64,000 nucleotides of DNA from Pseudomonas borbori (GCF_900115555.1 NZ_FOWX01000026.1:21051-85050); one strand, 5' to 3'; shown: positions 49,423 through 61,343, counted from the first letter of the stretch. The notes: generated by a model not told the origin, from the letters alone. Numbers and translations: made by a program.

Positions 49423-50685
49423 ATGGCGCTAACGTCATGGGGGGTGCTGGGGCTGTTCGTCATGACCTACCTGGGCATGGCTGCCGGGGGAATTCCGGGT
49501 TTGCGCGTCGACCGCAGCTGGATCGCCGGCTGTGCGACGGTGCTGCTGCTGTTCTGCGGGCTCCAGTCGCCAGGCGAGGCGGCCGCTCATCTGGATGCCG
49601 GGGCGTTGTTGCTGCTGTTGGCGCTGATGCTGATTTCCGCGCAGTTCGATTTTTCCGGGGTCTATGCCTGGCTCAACGCCCAGCTCAGCCACTATGGGCA
49701 ACGCCCGGCCCTGTTGCTGGGCGGCGTGGTGCTGCTCGGTGGCCTGCTCTCGGCGCTGTTGGTCAACGACATAGTCGCCTTCGCCCTGACCCCGCTGCTG
49801 TGCCACAGCCTGTTGGCCCGCGGCCTCGATCCGCGACCCTTTCTCCTGGCCCTGGCGTTGTCCTGCAACGCCGGCTCCTCGGCCAGCCTGATCGGCAACC
49901 CGCAGAACATCCTGATCGGCCAGGCCGGCGGCCTGGATTTCTGGTCGTTCACTTTTATCGCGGGGCCGCCGGCGTTGGCCGCGTTGGCGATCACCTACGG
50001 GGTGATCTGGTTGCAATGGCGCAGGCGTTGGGGCGTGCCGCAGGCGTTGCCGGCCGAGGAGACCCCGGTCGAACGCCGCTTTGATGGCGCGCACGGCTGT
50101 GGCGCGCACAGCTATCTCAAGCCGCTATTGGCGACGCTGGTGTTGCTAGGGCTGTTTTCCACACAGATCCCCCGCGAGTTGTCCGCTTTGCTGATCGCCG
50201 CCCTGCTGATGATTTCGCGGCGGGTCGACAGCCGCGATTACGTGCACAAGGTCGATCTCAATCTGCTGCTGCTGTTCGCCGGATTGTTCGTGGTGACCGG
50301 TGCCGCCCTCGGCCTGCCGGAGGTGGCCGCGCTAGCCGCGACGCTGCGCGAGTACGGGCTGGTGCCCGAGGGCGTAATGGGGCTGGCGACGGCCTCGCTG
50401 CTGGCCAGCAACCTGATCGGCAATGTGCCCTTCGTGGTGTTGCTGCTGGGGCTGTTGCCGGACGCACCGCAGCCGCTGCTGGTCGGCCTGGCGCTGATGT
50501 CGACCCTGGCCGGCAACCTGCTGCTGATCGGTAGTGTGGTCAATCTGATAGTCGCCGAAAGCGCGCGGCGTCAGGGCGTGGCGCTGAGTTTCGTCGACTT
50601 CGCCCGCAGCGGTTTCCCGGTGACCCTGTTGAGCATGGGCGCCGCCGGGCTGTGGCTGGGCCTGGGCGGGTGGTTGCCCTGGTAG
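49423..50685 (+). CDS. SLC13/ArsB-like anion transporter
   Basis: 420 residues, about 11 TM helices, of the ion transporter superfamily. Two symmetric motifs are visible: LLSALLVNDIVAFALTPLLC with SCNAGSSASLIGNPQNILIG, and LLASNLIGNVPFVVLLLGLL with the paired NLLLIGSVVNLIVAES. These re-entrant SNT/GNP-type segments bind anion and sodium in DASS transporters. ATG at 49423 (gagggcagc ahead) is preferred to the TTG at 49405. The substrate could be arsenite, sulfate or a dicarboxylate; it cannot be decided. Confidence 0.83.
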   Translation: MALTSWGVLGLFVMTYLGMAAGGIPGLRVDRSWIAGCATVLLLFCGLQSPGEAAAHLDAGALLLLLALMLISAQFDFSGVYAWLNAQLSHYGQRPALLLGGVVLLGGLLSALLVNDIVAFALTPLLCHSLLARGLDPRPFLLALALSCNAGSSASLIGNPQNILIGQAGGLDFWSFTFIAGPPALAALAITYGVIWLQWRRRWGVPQALPAEETPVERRFDGAHGCGAHSYLKPLLATLVLLGLFSTQIPRELSALLIAALLMISRRVDSRDYVHKVDLNLLLLFAGLFVVTGAALGLPEVAALAATLREYGLVPEGVMGLATASLLASNLIGNVPFVVLLLGLLPDAPQPLLVGLALMSTLAGNLLLIGSVVNLIVAESARRQGVALSFVDFARSGFPVTLLSMGAAGLWLGLGGWLPW

Positions 50686-50793
50686 GTGCGGTTGGGGTGG
50701 CACTGGCCAAACTGCGAGCAATACCGGCTGGGTAGCGCACGGCGAAGCCCGGTCAGGCGTGCAAGGTATTTCTACCCGGCGCCGAGTCGAGCG

Positions 50794-51594
50794 TCACTTC
50801 TTCTTGCGGTTACGCTGGCGGGATTTCGCCTGCTGCTTGCGCTTGACCTTCTTCGTCTTGCCGGCGGCGGCTTTGCGCAGCGTGGGCGCCGACGCTCCGG
50901 GGGTGGGCAGACCGTAGCCGTAGTAATTGGGTCTTGGGGTCAGGCGCCGTTCCAGCAAGCCCAGCTCGATCTGCACATCCTCCCAGTCGCCCATTACGGT
51001 CATATCGACCGCATCGGCGGCAAAGGCTTGTTCCATCAAGGGCGCGGCCTCGACCGCCGCAAGGGTGCACAGCTCGCCGATCAGCAGGGCATTGATGTCG
51101 GTGTCCTGCTCGGTAAAGCGGGTCAGTTGCTCGCTGAGAATGGCGACGCAACGATCGCGGTTTGCGGGGAAGGCCCGGGCGATCGCGGTCAGGGAACTCA
51201 CGGCAGCGAAACGCGCCCAGGTATCGTTGTCGTAGTCTTCGAGATAGGTGGTGAGCGGCGCAATCGCGGCCGCTCCGATCCGTCCGAGGATCGCCGGCAG
51301 TTCTTCCGCCACCCAGTCGTCCGTTTCGGCATGGTGGAGCTCGCCGATCAGGGTGTCGACAGCGGCCTCCGCCCGCAGCTCGCCGAGGGCGCGCCAGGCG
51401 TGCACGCTTGCATAGACCTGGAGGTCGTCGGCTTCGTCGTCATAGAGAGTGGCGGCCTGGGCCAGGCGGCAGAGTTCCGGCACATCGGCTTCGCTCAGAC
51501 CGAGTTGCCGGTAGGACATCCCGTCCTGCTCAATCAGCGGGTCGCCCAGCGTCAGGAGTTGGGCAACCGGTGGGCGGTAGTCGCTGAGCGGCAT
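50794..51594 (-). CDS. HEAT-like repeat protein with Lys/Arg-rich tail (DUF1186-like)
   Basis: About 266 residues from the ATG at 51594 (aggagatgtccc ahead). It consists of paired helices resembling HEAT repeats (ASVHAWRALGELRAEAAVDT; WVAEELPAILGRIGAAAIAP; WARFAAVSSLTAIARAFPAN), ending in a highly basic tail (KTKKVKRKQQAKSRQRNRKK, about 246-265). The tail looks suited to nucleic-acid or ribosome binding. No enzymatic motif; function unknown. Confidence 0.78.
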   Translation of the reverse strand: MPLSDYRPPVAQLLTLGDPLIEQDGMSYRQLGLSEADVPELCRLAQAATLYDDEADDLQVYASVHAWRALGELRAEAAVDTLIGELHHAETDDWVAEELPAILGRIGAAAIAPLTTYLEDYDNDTWARFAAVSSLTAIARAFPANRDRCVAILSEQLTRFTEQDTDINALLIGELCTLAAVEAAPLMEQAFAADAVDMTVMGDWEDVQIELGLLERRLTPRPNYYGYGLPTPGASAPTLRKAAAGKTKKVKRKQQAKSRQRNRKKK

Positions 51595-51699
51595 GGGACA
51601 TCTCCTGCGTATGAAAGTCGAAAGGGGCGCATGGTAGCGCGAGGGGCGGTGGCTTGCCATGAAGCGACATCCGCATGCCTCGGGGCATTTGCGGCTTGC

Positions 51700-51766
51700 T
51701 AGCCCGGATGCAATCCGGGGGAGCGGTTCTATAAGGGCCAGATTTCCCCGGATTTTATCCGGGCTA
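51700..51766. repeat. REP-like inverted repeat
   Basis: tagcccggatgcaatccggg and its inverted partner ccccggattttatccgggct flank a short loop. Located in the gap between two minus-strand genes, rlmF and the HEAT-like gene. The same arm recurs at 49213. Confidence 0.65.
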
Positions 51767-51798
51767 CGTTATGGCGATCCGATCGGTCGCGGCAGGCT

Positions 51799-52827
51799 TT
51801 ATTTCCAGCGTGCTTGCCGCCAGTCCTGCTGCTGTTGCGGGCTGAGGAAGGTCCAGGCGACGAAGCGGCTCTGCTTCTGGCCTTGGGCCATTTCCACGGT
51901 GCGTACTTCCAGCGCGCCGGCTTTTTTCAGTGCGGCGTAGACGCCGGGCAGGTTGCTGGCCTTGGAGATCAGGCTGCTGAACCAGAGCACCTGCTGGCTG
52001 ACCTCGACGCTTTCGGCGATCAGACGGGTGACGAAGGCCGCCTCGCCGCCCTGGCACCACAACTCCGCGGCCTGGCCGCCGAAATTCAGCAGCGGCAGTT
52101 TGCGCCTGGGGTCTAGCTTGCCCAGGTTGCGCCACTTGCGCTTGCTGCCGCTGCTGGCCTCTTCCGCGCTGGCGTGGAAGGGTGGGTTGCACAGCGTCAG
52201 GTCGAAGCGCTCATCGCCCTGCAACAATCCCTGGAAGATATGCACGGGATTCTGTTGCTGGCGCAGTTCGATGGTGCCGGCCAGCCCGGGGTTCGCTTGC
52301 ACTATGGTTTTGGCCGCAGCGATAGCGCTGGCCGCGATATCCGCGCCGAGAAACTGCCAGCCGTACTCGCGGTTGCCCAGCAGCGGGTAGATGCAGTTGG
52401 CTCCCACGCCAATATCCAGGGCGCGCACCTGGGCGCCGCGCGGGATCTCGCCGCCATTGCCGCTGGCCAGCAGGTCGGCCAGGTAATGCAGGTAATCGGC
52501 GCGCCCCGGAATCGGCGGGCACAGGTAGTCCGGCGGAATATCCCAATGCTCGATGCCGTAGAACTGCCTGAGCAGCGCCCGATTGAACACCTTGACCGCC
52601 GCCGGGTTGGCGAAGTCGATGCTCTCCTTGCCGTACGGGTTGAGGATCACAAAGGCCGCCAACTCCGGGCTGGCCTTGATCAACGCGGGGAAGTCGTAGC
52701 GACCCTGGTGGCGGTTGCGCGGGTGCAACTGGCCTTTGGCGGCGTCGGGCTTGCCTGCAGCAGGTTTGCTAGGCGCAGGGCGCGGCGCGGCGGGTTTACG
52801 ACTGGGGCGTTTCGGCGGCAAGGACAT
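51799..52827 (-). CDS. rlmF: 23S rRNA (adenine-1618-N6) methyltransferase
   Basis: 342 residues, the RlmF family size. After a basic, Pro/Ala-rich extension (about 1-35), the conserved block LHPRNRHQGRYDFPALIKAS follows. SAM-binding VRALDIGVGANCIYPLLG and the N6-adenine methylase motif LTLCNPPFHASAEEA are present, with WRNLGKLDPRRKLPLLNFGG further on. It methylates A1618 of 23S rRNA. Single gene. Confidence 0.95.
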   Translation of the reverse strand: MSLPPKRPSRKPAAPRPAPSKPAAGKPDAAKGQLHPRNRHQGRYDFPALIKASPELAAFVILNPYGKESIDFANPAAVKVFNRALLRQFYGIEHWDIPPDYLCPPIPGRADYLHYLADLLASGNGGEIPRGAQVRALDIGVGANCIYPLLGNREYGWQFLGADIAASAIAAAKTIVQANPGLAGTIELRQQQNPVHIFQGLLQGDERFDLTLCNPPFHASAEEASSGSKRKWRNLGKLDPRRKLPLLNFGGQAAELWCQGGEAAFVTRLIAESVEVSQQVLWFSSLISKASNLPGVYAALKKAGALEVRTVEMAQGQKQSRFVAWTFLSPQQQQDWRQARWK

Positions 52828-52927
52828 GGCGGGCGTATCGCAGACTCGGGGCGCGGCATTTTCCCACAGCTGCTGCGGTCGTGCTGGAAAAGCGTGCGCT
52901 CTCAGTCATGTGCAGAACCAGGGCCGG

Positions 52928-53488
52928 CTAAGCGATCTCCAGCCACATCGCCAGGTAATCGAAGAACAGGCAGTACAGGGCAATCGGCAGCGGCAGGCCG
53001 AGCAGGGTGCCGAGCAGGTAGGTGCGAAAGGGCACGCCGGACAGGGCGAGGCTGTAGTTCAGCGCCGGTACCGTCTGAAACAGCGTGCGCAGGGCGATGA
53101 TGCTGGCCAGCGGGTGGCGGTCGAGGCCGGCCAGCAGGTGCTGGGCCAGGCGGTTGTCGAGTTCGCGCAGGGCATTGCCGCCCAGGTAGCGGATGGTCAG
53201 GAAGGTGACCACGCAAGAAGCGCTGGCGGCCAGGTAGGTGGCGATGCCGCCATAGACCCTGCCCAGCGCCAGCACCGCGGCGGCGAGGAAGATCCAGCCG
53301 GGAATCTGGATCAGGTTGCCCAGGGCGAACAGCAGGATGAACAGCAGCAGGCCGCTGACCGGGTGCATCAGGATCAAGTCATGCAGGGCTTGCAGGTTGA
53401 ACCGGGCGCGGATACCCAGGGCCTCGAACAGCAGGAACAGGCCCAGCAGGAACAGGAGCACCAGTAACAGTCGATGGGAGCTGCGCAT
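52928..53488 (-). CDS. VTT/DedA-like (TVP38/TMEM64) membrane protein
   Basis: 186 residues from the ATG at 53488; the longer frame to 53920 is a shadow. There are about five TMs. VTT-domain features are LIQIPGWIFLAAAVLALGRV and RTLFQTVPALNYSLALSGVP, with ASASCVVTFLTIRYLGG. DedA/VTT proteins take part in lipid flipping and membrane homeostasis; its substrate is unknown. Confidence 0.85.
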   Translation of the reverse strand: MRSSHRLLLVLLFLLGLFLLFEALGIRARFNLQALHDLILMHPVSGLLLFILLFALGNLIQIPGWIFLAAAVLALGRVYGGIATYLAASASCVVTFLTIRYLGGNALRELDNRLAQHLLAGLDRHPLASIIALRTLFQTVPALNYSLALSGVPFRTYLLGTLLGLPLPIALYCLFFDYLAMWLEIA

Positions 53489-53571
53489 GGCGGGCCTCGG
53501 CGGTTGTGAAATAAATCGAGCGCCGTAGCGAGCGCCTGGAGGCGGTCGCAGTAGGCTCAAGCTCTCACTGC

Positions 53572-53868
53572 TCAGGGGTAAGCGAGTATGGCCTTGATCC
53601 GCATGAGGTTGGCGGCGATCCACTGCGGATCGATCGCACCCCAGTCGCGAATGGTGTAATGCCCGGCGTTGTTGCGCTCGCCTGCCTGCTGGACGAAGAC
53701 GCAGTCGATGTCCAGGTCGGCGAGGGCGGTGAGGGTGTCCTGGGCGGTGCGCCGGGGCATGCCGGTGGCGGCCATCAGCGCCGGCACGCTGCAGGCGGTG
53801 CCGCTGTCGATCAGCCAGGCCACATAGAGGCGGCGGTAGAAACTGGTTTTGGTCTTGCTCACATCCAT
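53572..53868 (-). CDS. Small winged-helix protein
   Basis: 98 residues made of a helix-turn-helix (CSVPALMAATGMPRRTAQDT, about 26-45) and a wing (GHYTIRDWGAIDPQWIAANL), with no further domain. Probably a DNA-binding protein of a family common in Pseudomonas; target unknown. A MITE-like element begins 19 bases upstream and so may carry its promoter. Confidence 0.75.
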   Translation of the reverse strand: MDVSKTKTSFYRRLYVAWLIDSGTACSVPALMAATGMPRRTAQDTLTALADLDIDCVFVQQAGERNNAGHYTIRDWGAIDPQWIAANLMRIKAILAYP

Positions 53869-53886
53869 CGGTCGAGGCTCCTGCGC

Positions 53887-54105
53887 TAACAGGCTGTTGA
53901 AAAACTACCTGCGTTGGCAATACTGCGTTAAAAACAGGCTCGGCAAGCCGCTTGCGGCTAACGCGCTTCAGCGCGGCCCGTAGGGCGAGCGAAGCGAGTA
54001 ATGCTCATTTACAGCTCGTAAACTCGCGTGCGAGCCCAGTCCGCTTCCTCGCCTGTTTTTGCCTTGTCTTGCCTGCCTCGCCTACGTTTTTCAACGGCCT
54101 GCTGA
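53887..54105. mobile_element. MITE-like inverted-repeat element, copy B
   Basis: Inverted-orientation copy of the 19652-19797 element with terminal repeats taacaggctgttgaaaaact and gtttttcaacggcctgctga. Relative to copy A it holds an extra segment of about 56 bases (beginning caagccgcttgcggctaacg) that itself contains GC-rich inverted repeats, and a second short insertion of about 17 bases. It lies between the winged-helix gene and nhaD. Confidence 0.72.
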
Positions 54106-54154
54106 GGGTGCGCCGCTGTGCGGACACACCCTTAGCCTAAGCGGCTATCGACTG

Positions 54155-55519
54155 TCAGGCCAGGGTGGCGATGCCGATATAGGTCGCGGCGCCGGCCAGG
54201 TAGCCGAGCAGGGCCAGCAGGCTGATCTTCTTCAGGTACCAGATGAAGTTGATCTTCTCCATGCCCATGGCCGCCACGCCGGCCGCCGAGCCGATGATCA
54301 GGCAGCTGCCGCCGGTGCCGGCGCAATAGGCCAGCAGTTCCCAGAAGGTACCGTTGACCACGAAGTTACCCAGCCAGCCATCGCCGCCGGCCGCGGCCAG
54401 GGTGTCGGGGCTGACCAGTGGGTACATCTTCATGGCACCGGCCACCAGCGGTACGTTGTCGACCACCGAGGACAGCAGGCCGATGGCGATGTTGATGGCG
54501 TAGACGTTGCCCAGGCTTTCCTTCAGGGCGCTGGCGACCTGGGTCAGGTGGCCGGCGGTGGCCAGGCTGGAGACGGCGAGCAGGATGCCGAGGAAGAACA
54601 GCACGCTGGTGGTGTCGATCTTGCGCAGTACGCCGACCACCGAGAGGGGATGCTTGTCTTCATCGTTCTTGCCGCGGTGCAGCACTTCGGTGACCACCCA
54701 GAGCACGCCGAGGCCGAGGAGGATGCCCATGTAGGGTGGCAGGTGGGTGACGGTCTTGAACACCGGGACGAACACCAGGGCGCCGATGCCGAGGATGAAC
54801 ACCAGGTTGCGCTCGAAGGGGGTGGTCGGGTCGCGACGCTCCTCCTTGGTCGGCTTGACCACCGGGCGTTCGAACTCACCCTTCAAGGTCAGGCTCAGCA
54901 GCAGCAGCGGCACCAGCAGGCAGACCAGGCTGGGGATGAACAATTGGGCGACGATGCCGCTGGCGGTGATCTGGTTGCCGATCCACAGCATGGTGGTGGT
55001 CACGTCGCCGATCGGCGACCAGGCGCCGCCGGCGTTGGCGGCGATCACCACGATGCCGGCATAGAACCAGCGCTCGTGTTGTTCCTTGACCAGCTTGCGC
55101 AGCAGGGAAACCATGACGATGGTGGTGGTCAGGTTGTCCAGCGCGGCCGAAAGGAAGAAGGTAATGAAACCGATCATCCACAGCAGGTGCACGCGCTTGC
55201 TGGTGCGGATGCGGTCGGTGATGACCTTGAAGCCTTCGTGGGCGTCGATCAGCTCGACGATGGTCATGGCGCCCATCAGGAAGAACAGGATCTCCGACAC
55301 TTCACCGAGGTGGTGGCGCAGTTCGGTTGTGACTTCGTGGGACGCGCCTTCTCCTGCCAATAGCGGCAGGATGCTGTCGGCTCCCAGCACCAGTACCGTC
55401 CAGCAGACCACGGCGGTGAGGATGGCCGAGGCGGCCTTGTCGATTTTCAGTGGGTGTTCGAGGGCGATGCATAGATATCCGAACACGAATATCAATGCCA
55501 TTAGTACGTATGCAAACAT
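54155..55519 (-). CDS. nhaD: Na+/H+ antiporter NhaD
   Basis: 454 residues, about 12-13 TMs, of the NhaD family in the ion transporter superfamily. Key segments are HHLGEVSEILFFLMGAMTIV (near 66), SAALDNLTTTIVMVSLLRKL, NAGGAWSPIGDVTTTMLWIG, VVDNVPLVAGAMKMYPL and CAGTGGSCLIIGSAAGVAAM. It exports Na+ (or Li+) in exchange for protons. Single gene with a 5' leader of more than 250 bases. Confidence 0.92.
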   Translation of the reverse strand: MFAYVLMALIFVFGYLCIALEHPLKIDKAASAILTAVVCWTVLVLGADSILPLLAGEGASHEVTTELRHHLGEVSEILFFLMGAMTIVELIDAHEGFKVITDRIRTSKRVHLLWMIGFITFFLSAALDNLTTTIVMVSLLRKLVKEQHERWFYAGIVVIAANAGGAWSPIGDVTTTMLWIGNQITASGIVAQLFIPSLVCLLVPLLLLSLTLKGEFERPVVKPTKEERRDPTTPFERNLVFILGIGALVFVPVFKTVTHLPPYMGILLGLGVLWVVTEVLHRGKNDEDKHPLSVVGVLRKIDTTSVLFFLGILLAVSSLATAGHLTQVASALKESLGNVYAINIAIGLLSSVVDNVPLVAGAMKMYPLVSPDTLAAAGGDGWLGNFVVNGTFWELLAYCAGTGGSCLIIGSAAGVAAMGMEKINFIWYLKKISLLALLGYLAGAATYIGIATLA

Positions 55520-55793
55520 AGGCTGAGTTTCCAGTCAGAAGGTTAAGGTTAAGGTTTGAAATCGTTAGAAAAATGCTAAGCGGCAGCCTGCATCAAGAAT
55601 GCTTCGAGCGGAAAGCGTCGCGCCAATTGGCGGCGTTTATAGGCGATTCCAGGTTGCACTGCGTTGATGCTGGACAAGAATAGAAACCTTATGTCGTTCA
55701 GTTGAGTCGTACCGGTCAAGGTCGGCGTTGACTGCTGCCGGGGGCGTTTTGCGGCCACCACTTGAGTGCGCCGATAGGGCATTTTTCCGGTCA
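55520..55793 (-). promoter_or_regulatory. Leader region of nhaD, function unknown
   Basis: About 270 bases upstream of nhaD without a credible gene; an 85-codon frame here has arbitrary composition and runs into the valS terminator. Just before nhaD lies a short tandem repeat, ggttaaggttaaggttt (55541-55557). The length would allow a regulatory RNA, for example for sodium or pH, but I cannot fold a known motif by eye. Confidence 0.35.
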
Positions 55794-55826
55794 GAAAAAA
55801 GCCCGCGATCTTGCGACGGCGGGCTC
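55794..55826 (-). terminator. Intrinsic terminator after valS
   Basis: On the minus strand agcccgc pairs with gcgggct (55801-55806 and 55819-55825 region, partially extended), followed by TTTTTT. It begins ten bases after the valS stop. Confidence 0.85.
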
Positions 55827-55835
55827 TGTTCACGG

Positions 55836-58685
<2,850 letters not shown>

Positions 58686-58921
58686 GCGCGGCGGGACCCT
58701 TATGACGGCTGATCGGAAAAGCCGGCAAGTATAACGCCTATGAGCGCAAGCCATAAGCGTCAGACCGCCAGCTCGTAGGATGTGTTGAGCGAAGCGATAC
58801 CCATGCTGTGGCGTTGAGCGCAGCGACAGCCGTCGCCGCGACCGGCAGGCAGGCCGGGAAATGCCTGCCCCCGGATTGCGCCACGGCCTGCTCTATAAAT
58901 TCAGGCGGGCTACGGCTGTGG

Positions 58922-59308
58922 TTACTTGCGTGGCGGCAGCAGTCGGGTCAGGCGGGCTTGCAGGCGGCGCCTGAGTTCGGCCTCGATCTGCGGCACGAAG
59001 TCGTCGATCACATCCTGCAGGATCAGCTCGGCGGCGGCGCGCAGTTCGTTGTCCAGGCGTTGCAGTTCGCTGTCGCGGTTGAGGGTTTGCCGGATGCTGC
59101 TGTGCAGGGGTGTAGCCTGGGCTGGCGGGACGGACTCGGCGAGCGGCGGCGACGGGGTGACGATGTCCGAGAGCAGGGGAATGCTGTCCGGGTCGATCGA
59201 ATCGGTCAGCAGTGGCGGATCGAGGTTTTCCTCGCCCAGCAGCTGGCGGATCGACTCGAGGTCGGCCAGCAGGTGGGTGGGCTTTTGCGGTGGTTTTGGT
59301 GTGTCCAT
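58922..59308 (-). CDS. Small acidic protein between holC and valS (PA3833-like)
   Basis: About 128 residues from the ATG at 59308. The N-terminal two thirds are Pro/Leu/Asp-rich and probably disordered (LLTDSIDPDSIPLLSDIVTP), and the C-terminal third is helical (NELRAAAELILQDVIDDFVP, QIEAELRRRLQARLTRLLPP). It begins ten bases after holC stops, the same place as in P. aeruginosa by recall. Helical tail could bind DNA polymerase or membrane; function unknown. Confidence 0.75.
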   Translation of the reverse strand: MDTPKPPQKPTHLLADLESIRQLLGEENLDPPLLTDSIDPDSIPLLSDIVTPSPPLAESVPPAQATPLHSSIRQTLNRDSELQRLDNELRAAAELILQDVIDDFVPQIEAELRRRLQARLTRLLPPRK

Positions 59309-59318
59309 GGTGCGGAAC

Positions 59319-59735
59319 TTAAAGTTCGACTCGTTGCGGATCATAGCCGCGCTGGCGGTAACTGCGAAAATTCTCCCGGCAGGCGGTCAATAGATCGGGT
59401 TCTTGGTTGACGATCTCGATCACCCGGCTGAACTGTTCGACACAGGGTGAAAGGCTCGGGTTCAGGTTGATCAGCACACCTTGCCGGGTGTTCGGCTGCT
59501 CATCCAGGCCAATCACCACCGGCGCTTGCGGGTCGTCCTGGTGCAAGCTGTGCGGCACGAAGGCTTCGGCCTTGAAACGCCAGAGAAGTTCGTCGAGCTC
59601 GGTGCATTGCGCGCTGTCGCAGCCGCGCAGAAACACCGGCAGGCCATGGCGCCAGGCCTTCATCGCCAGCTGGCAGGCGGCGCGCAGGCGGTCTGCCGGG
59701 GCGGCGGAGGAGAGGACGTAAAACTCGATGCGCAC
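59319..59735 (-). CDS. holC: DNA polymerase III chi subunit
   Basis: 138 residues starting at a GTG (59735) with a tctggaga ribosome site. HolC features are IEFYVLSSAAPADRLRAACQ, WRFKAEAFVPHSLHQDDPQA, PVVIGLDEQPNTRQGVLINL and YRQRGYDPQRVEL near the C-terminus. Chi joins the clamp loader to SSB. The longer frame to 59837 would read through a REP palindrome and is rejected. Confidence 0.93.
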   Translation of the reverse strand: MRIEFYVLSSAAPADRLRAACQLAMKAWRHGLPVFLRGCDSAQCTELDELLWRFKAEAFVPHSLHQDDPQAPVVIGLDEQPNTRQGVLINLNPSLSPCVEQFSRVIEIVNQEPDLLTACRENFRSYRQRGYDPQRVEL

Positions 59736-59753
59736 AATCGGTCTCCAGATTAC

Positions 59754-59807
59754 GTAGGAGCGGGCCATGCCCGCGAAGTCACGATCGCGGGCATGGCCCG
59801 CTCCTAC
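59754..59807. repeat. REP palindrome between pepA and holC
   Basis: gtaggagcgggccatgcccg and the exact inverted partner cgggcatggcccgctcctac, separated by a short loop (cgaagtcacgatcg). Classic Pseudomonas REP doublet in intergenic DNA; it may stabilise the upstream pepA message. Confidence 0.85.
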
Positions 59808-59843
59808 AGGGTGGCAAGGGCCGAGGCCCTGGCGCATGTCGTG

Positions 59844-61343
59844 TCAGCTGGCAACCTTGTCGCTGCGATCCAGCAGGTACTGGGTCAACAGCGGCACTGG
59901 CCGGCCGGTGGCGCCTTTTTCCTTGCCGCCGCTGATCCAGGCGGTGCCGGCGATGTCCAGGTGCGCCCAGTGGTACTTCTTGGCGAAGCGCGAGAGGAAG
60001 CAGCCGGCGGTGATGGTGCCGGCCTTCGGCCCGCCGATGTTGGCGATGTCGGCGAAGGGGCTGTCGAGCTGTTCCTGGTATTCGTCGAACAGCGGCAACT
60101 GCCAGGCGCGGTCGTCGGCGCTCTGGCCGGCCTTGAGGAGTTGCTGCAGCAGGTCGTCGTCATTGCCCATCAGGCCAGAGGTGTGGCCGCCCAGGGCGAC
60201 GATGCAGGCGCCGGTCAGGGTAGCGATGTCGATCACTGCCTGCGGCTTGAAACGTTCGGCGTAGGTCAGGGTGTCGCACAACACCAGACGGCCTTCGGCG
60301 TCGGTGTTGAGGATCTCCACAGTCTGCCCGCTCATCGTGGTGACTATGTCGCCGGGGCGTGTGGCGCCGCCGCTGGGCATATTCTCGGCGCAGGCCAGCA
60401 GGCACACCAGGTTGATCGGCAGTTGCAGTTCGAGCACGGCCTTGAGGGTGCCGAACACGCTGGCGGCGCCGCACATGTCGTACTTCATCTCGTCCATGCC
60501 GGCGGATGGTTTGATGCTGATGCCGCCGGTGTCGAAGGTGATGCCCTTGCCGACCAGGACGAAGGGCTTGTCGGTTTTCTTGCCGCCCTGGTAGTTGAGC
60601 ACGATCAGTCGTGGCGGCTGGTCGCTGCCCTGGGCCACGGCGAGGAAGGCGCCGGCACCGAGTTCCTTGAGTTTTTTCTCGTCGAGAATCTCGACCTTGA
60701 GGTTCTTGTAGGTCTTGCCCAGGGTCTTGGCCTCTTCGGCCAGGTAGCTGGGGTGGCACAGGTTCGGTGGCAGGTTGCCGAGATCGCGGGTGAACGCCAT
60801 GCCGCCGGCAATCGCCCGGGCATGCCGGGTCGCGCGCTCGACTTCGGCCTGATCGGCCTTGGCGCTGAGCAGGGTCAGCTTGTTCAAGGCCTTGGCGTCG
60901 GCCTTCTCGCTCTTGAACCGATCGAACTGGTAGTCGCCATCGGCCAGGCTCTCGACGATCAGGCGGGCTTTGCCATAGGCGTCGCGGCCCTTGACCTGGA
61001 CATCGCCCAGGGCCAGCACGGCATCGCTGCCGCCCAGGGTCTTCAACACGCCATAGGCGGCAGTGAGCATTTTACGCAGTTGGCGGTCTGAGAGTTCAGC
61101 CTCCTTGCCGCTGCCGACCAGCAGTACCCGCTCGGCCTTGAGATTGGGCAGATTGTGCGCGAGCAGGGTCTGGCCAAGCTTGCCGGCGAGGTCGCCGCGC
61201 TTGAGCAGGGCGCCGATCGCCCCGGCGCTGGCGTTATCAATTGCTTTCGCCGTTTCACCGAGCTTGTGGCCTTCGCCGACGGCAATGACCAGGGTGGCGG
61301 TTTCCAGGGTTTCCGGACGAGCGCTTTTGACAATAAATTCCAT
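59844..61343 (-). CDS. pepA: Leucyl aminopeptidase PepA
   Basis: 499 residues, M17 family. Metal and catalytic residues lie in KGITFDTGGISIKPSAGMDE, MKYDMCGAASVF and the signature EILNTDAEGRLVLCDTL. The N-terminal domain is the PepA DNA-binding type (MEFIVKSARPETLETATL). PepA also acts as a DNA-binding regulator in Xer recombination. The start at 61343 is chosen over 61364 (MSWEHHA). The lptF gene starts 143 bases away on the other strand. Confidence 0.96.
   Translation of the reverse strand: MEFIVKSARPETLETATLVIAVGEGHKLGETAKAIDNASAGAIGALLKRGDLAGKLGQTLLAHNLPNLKAERVLLVGSGKEAELSDRQLRKMLTAAYGVLKTLGGSDAVLALGDVQVKGRDAYGKARLIVESLADGDYQFDRFKSEKADAKALNKLTLLSAKADQAEVERATRHARAIAGGMAFTRDLGNLPPNLCHPSYLAEEAKTLGKTYKNLKVEILDEKKLKELGAGAFLAVAQGSDQPPRLIVLNYQGGKKTDKPFVLVGKGITFDTGGISIKPSAGMDEMKYDMCGAASVFGTLKAVLELQLPINLVCLLACAENMPSGGATRPGDIVTTMSGQTVEILNTDAEGRLVLCDTLTYAERFKPQAVIDIATLTGACIVALGGHTSGLMGNDDDLLQQLLKAGQSADDRAWQLPLFDEYQEQLDSPFADIANIGGPKAGTITAGCFLSRFAKKYHWAHLDIAGTAWISGGKEKGATGRPVPLLTQYLLDRSDKVAS

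Noticed and set aside
52928..53920. 330-codon extended frame covering the VTT protein
   Set aside because: The first 144 codons overlap the winged-helix gene and the repeat, with shadow-like composition; the real start is at 53488.
55576..55833. 85-codon minus-strand frame between nhaD and valS
   Set aside because: It begins within the valS terminator and has no family resemblance or ribosome site.
59735..59837. Extended N-terminus of holC
   Set aside because: It would translate a REP palindrome; the GTG at 59735 has a ribosome site and matches the family start.
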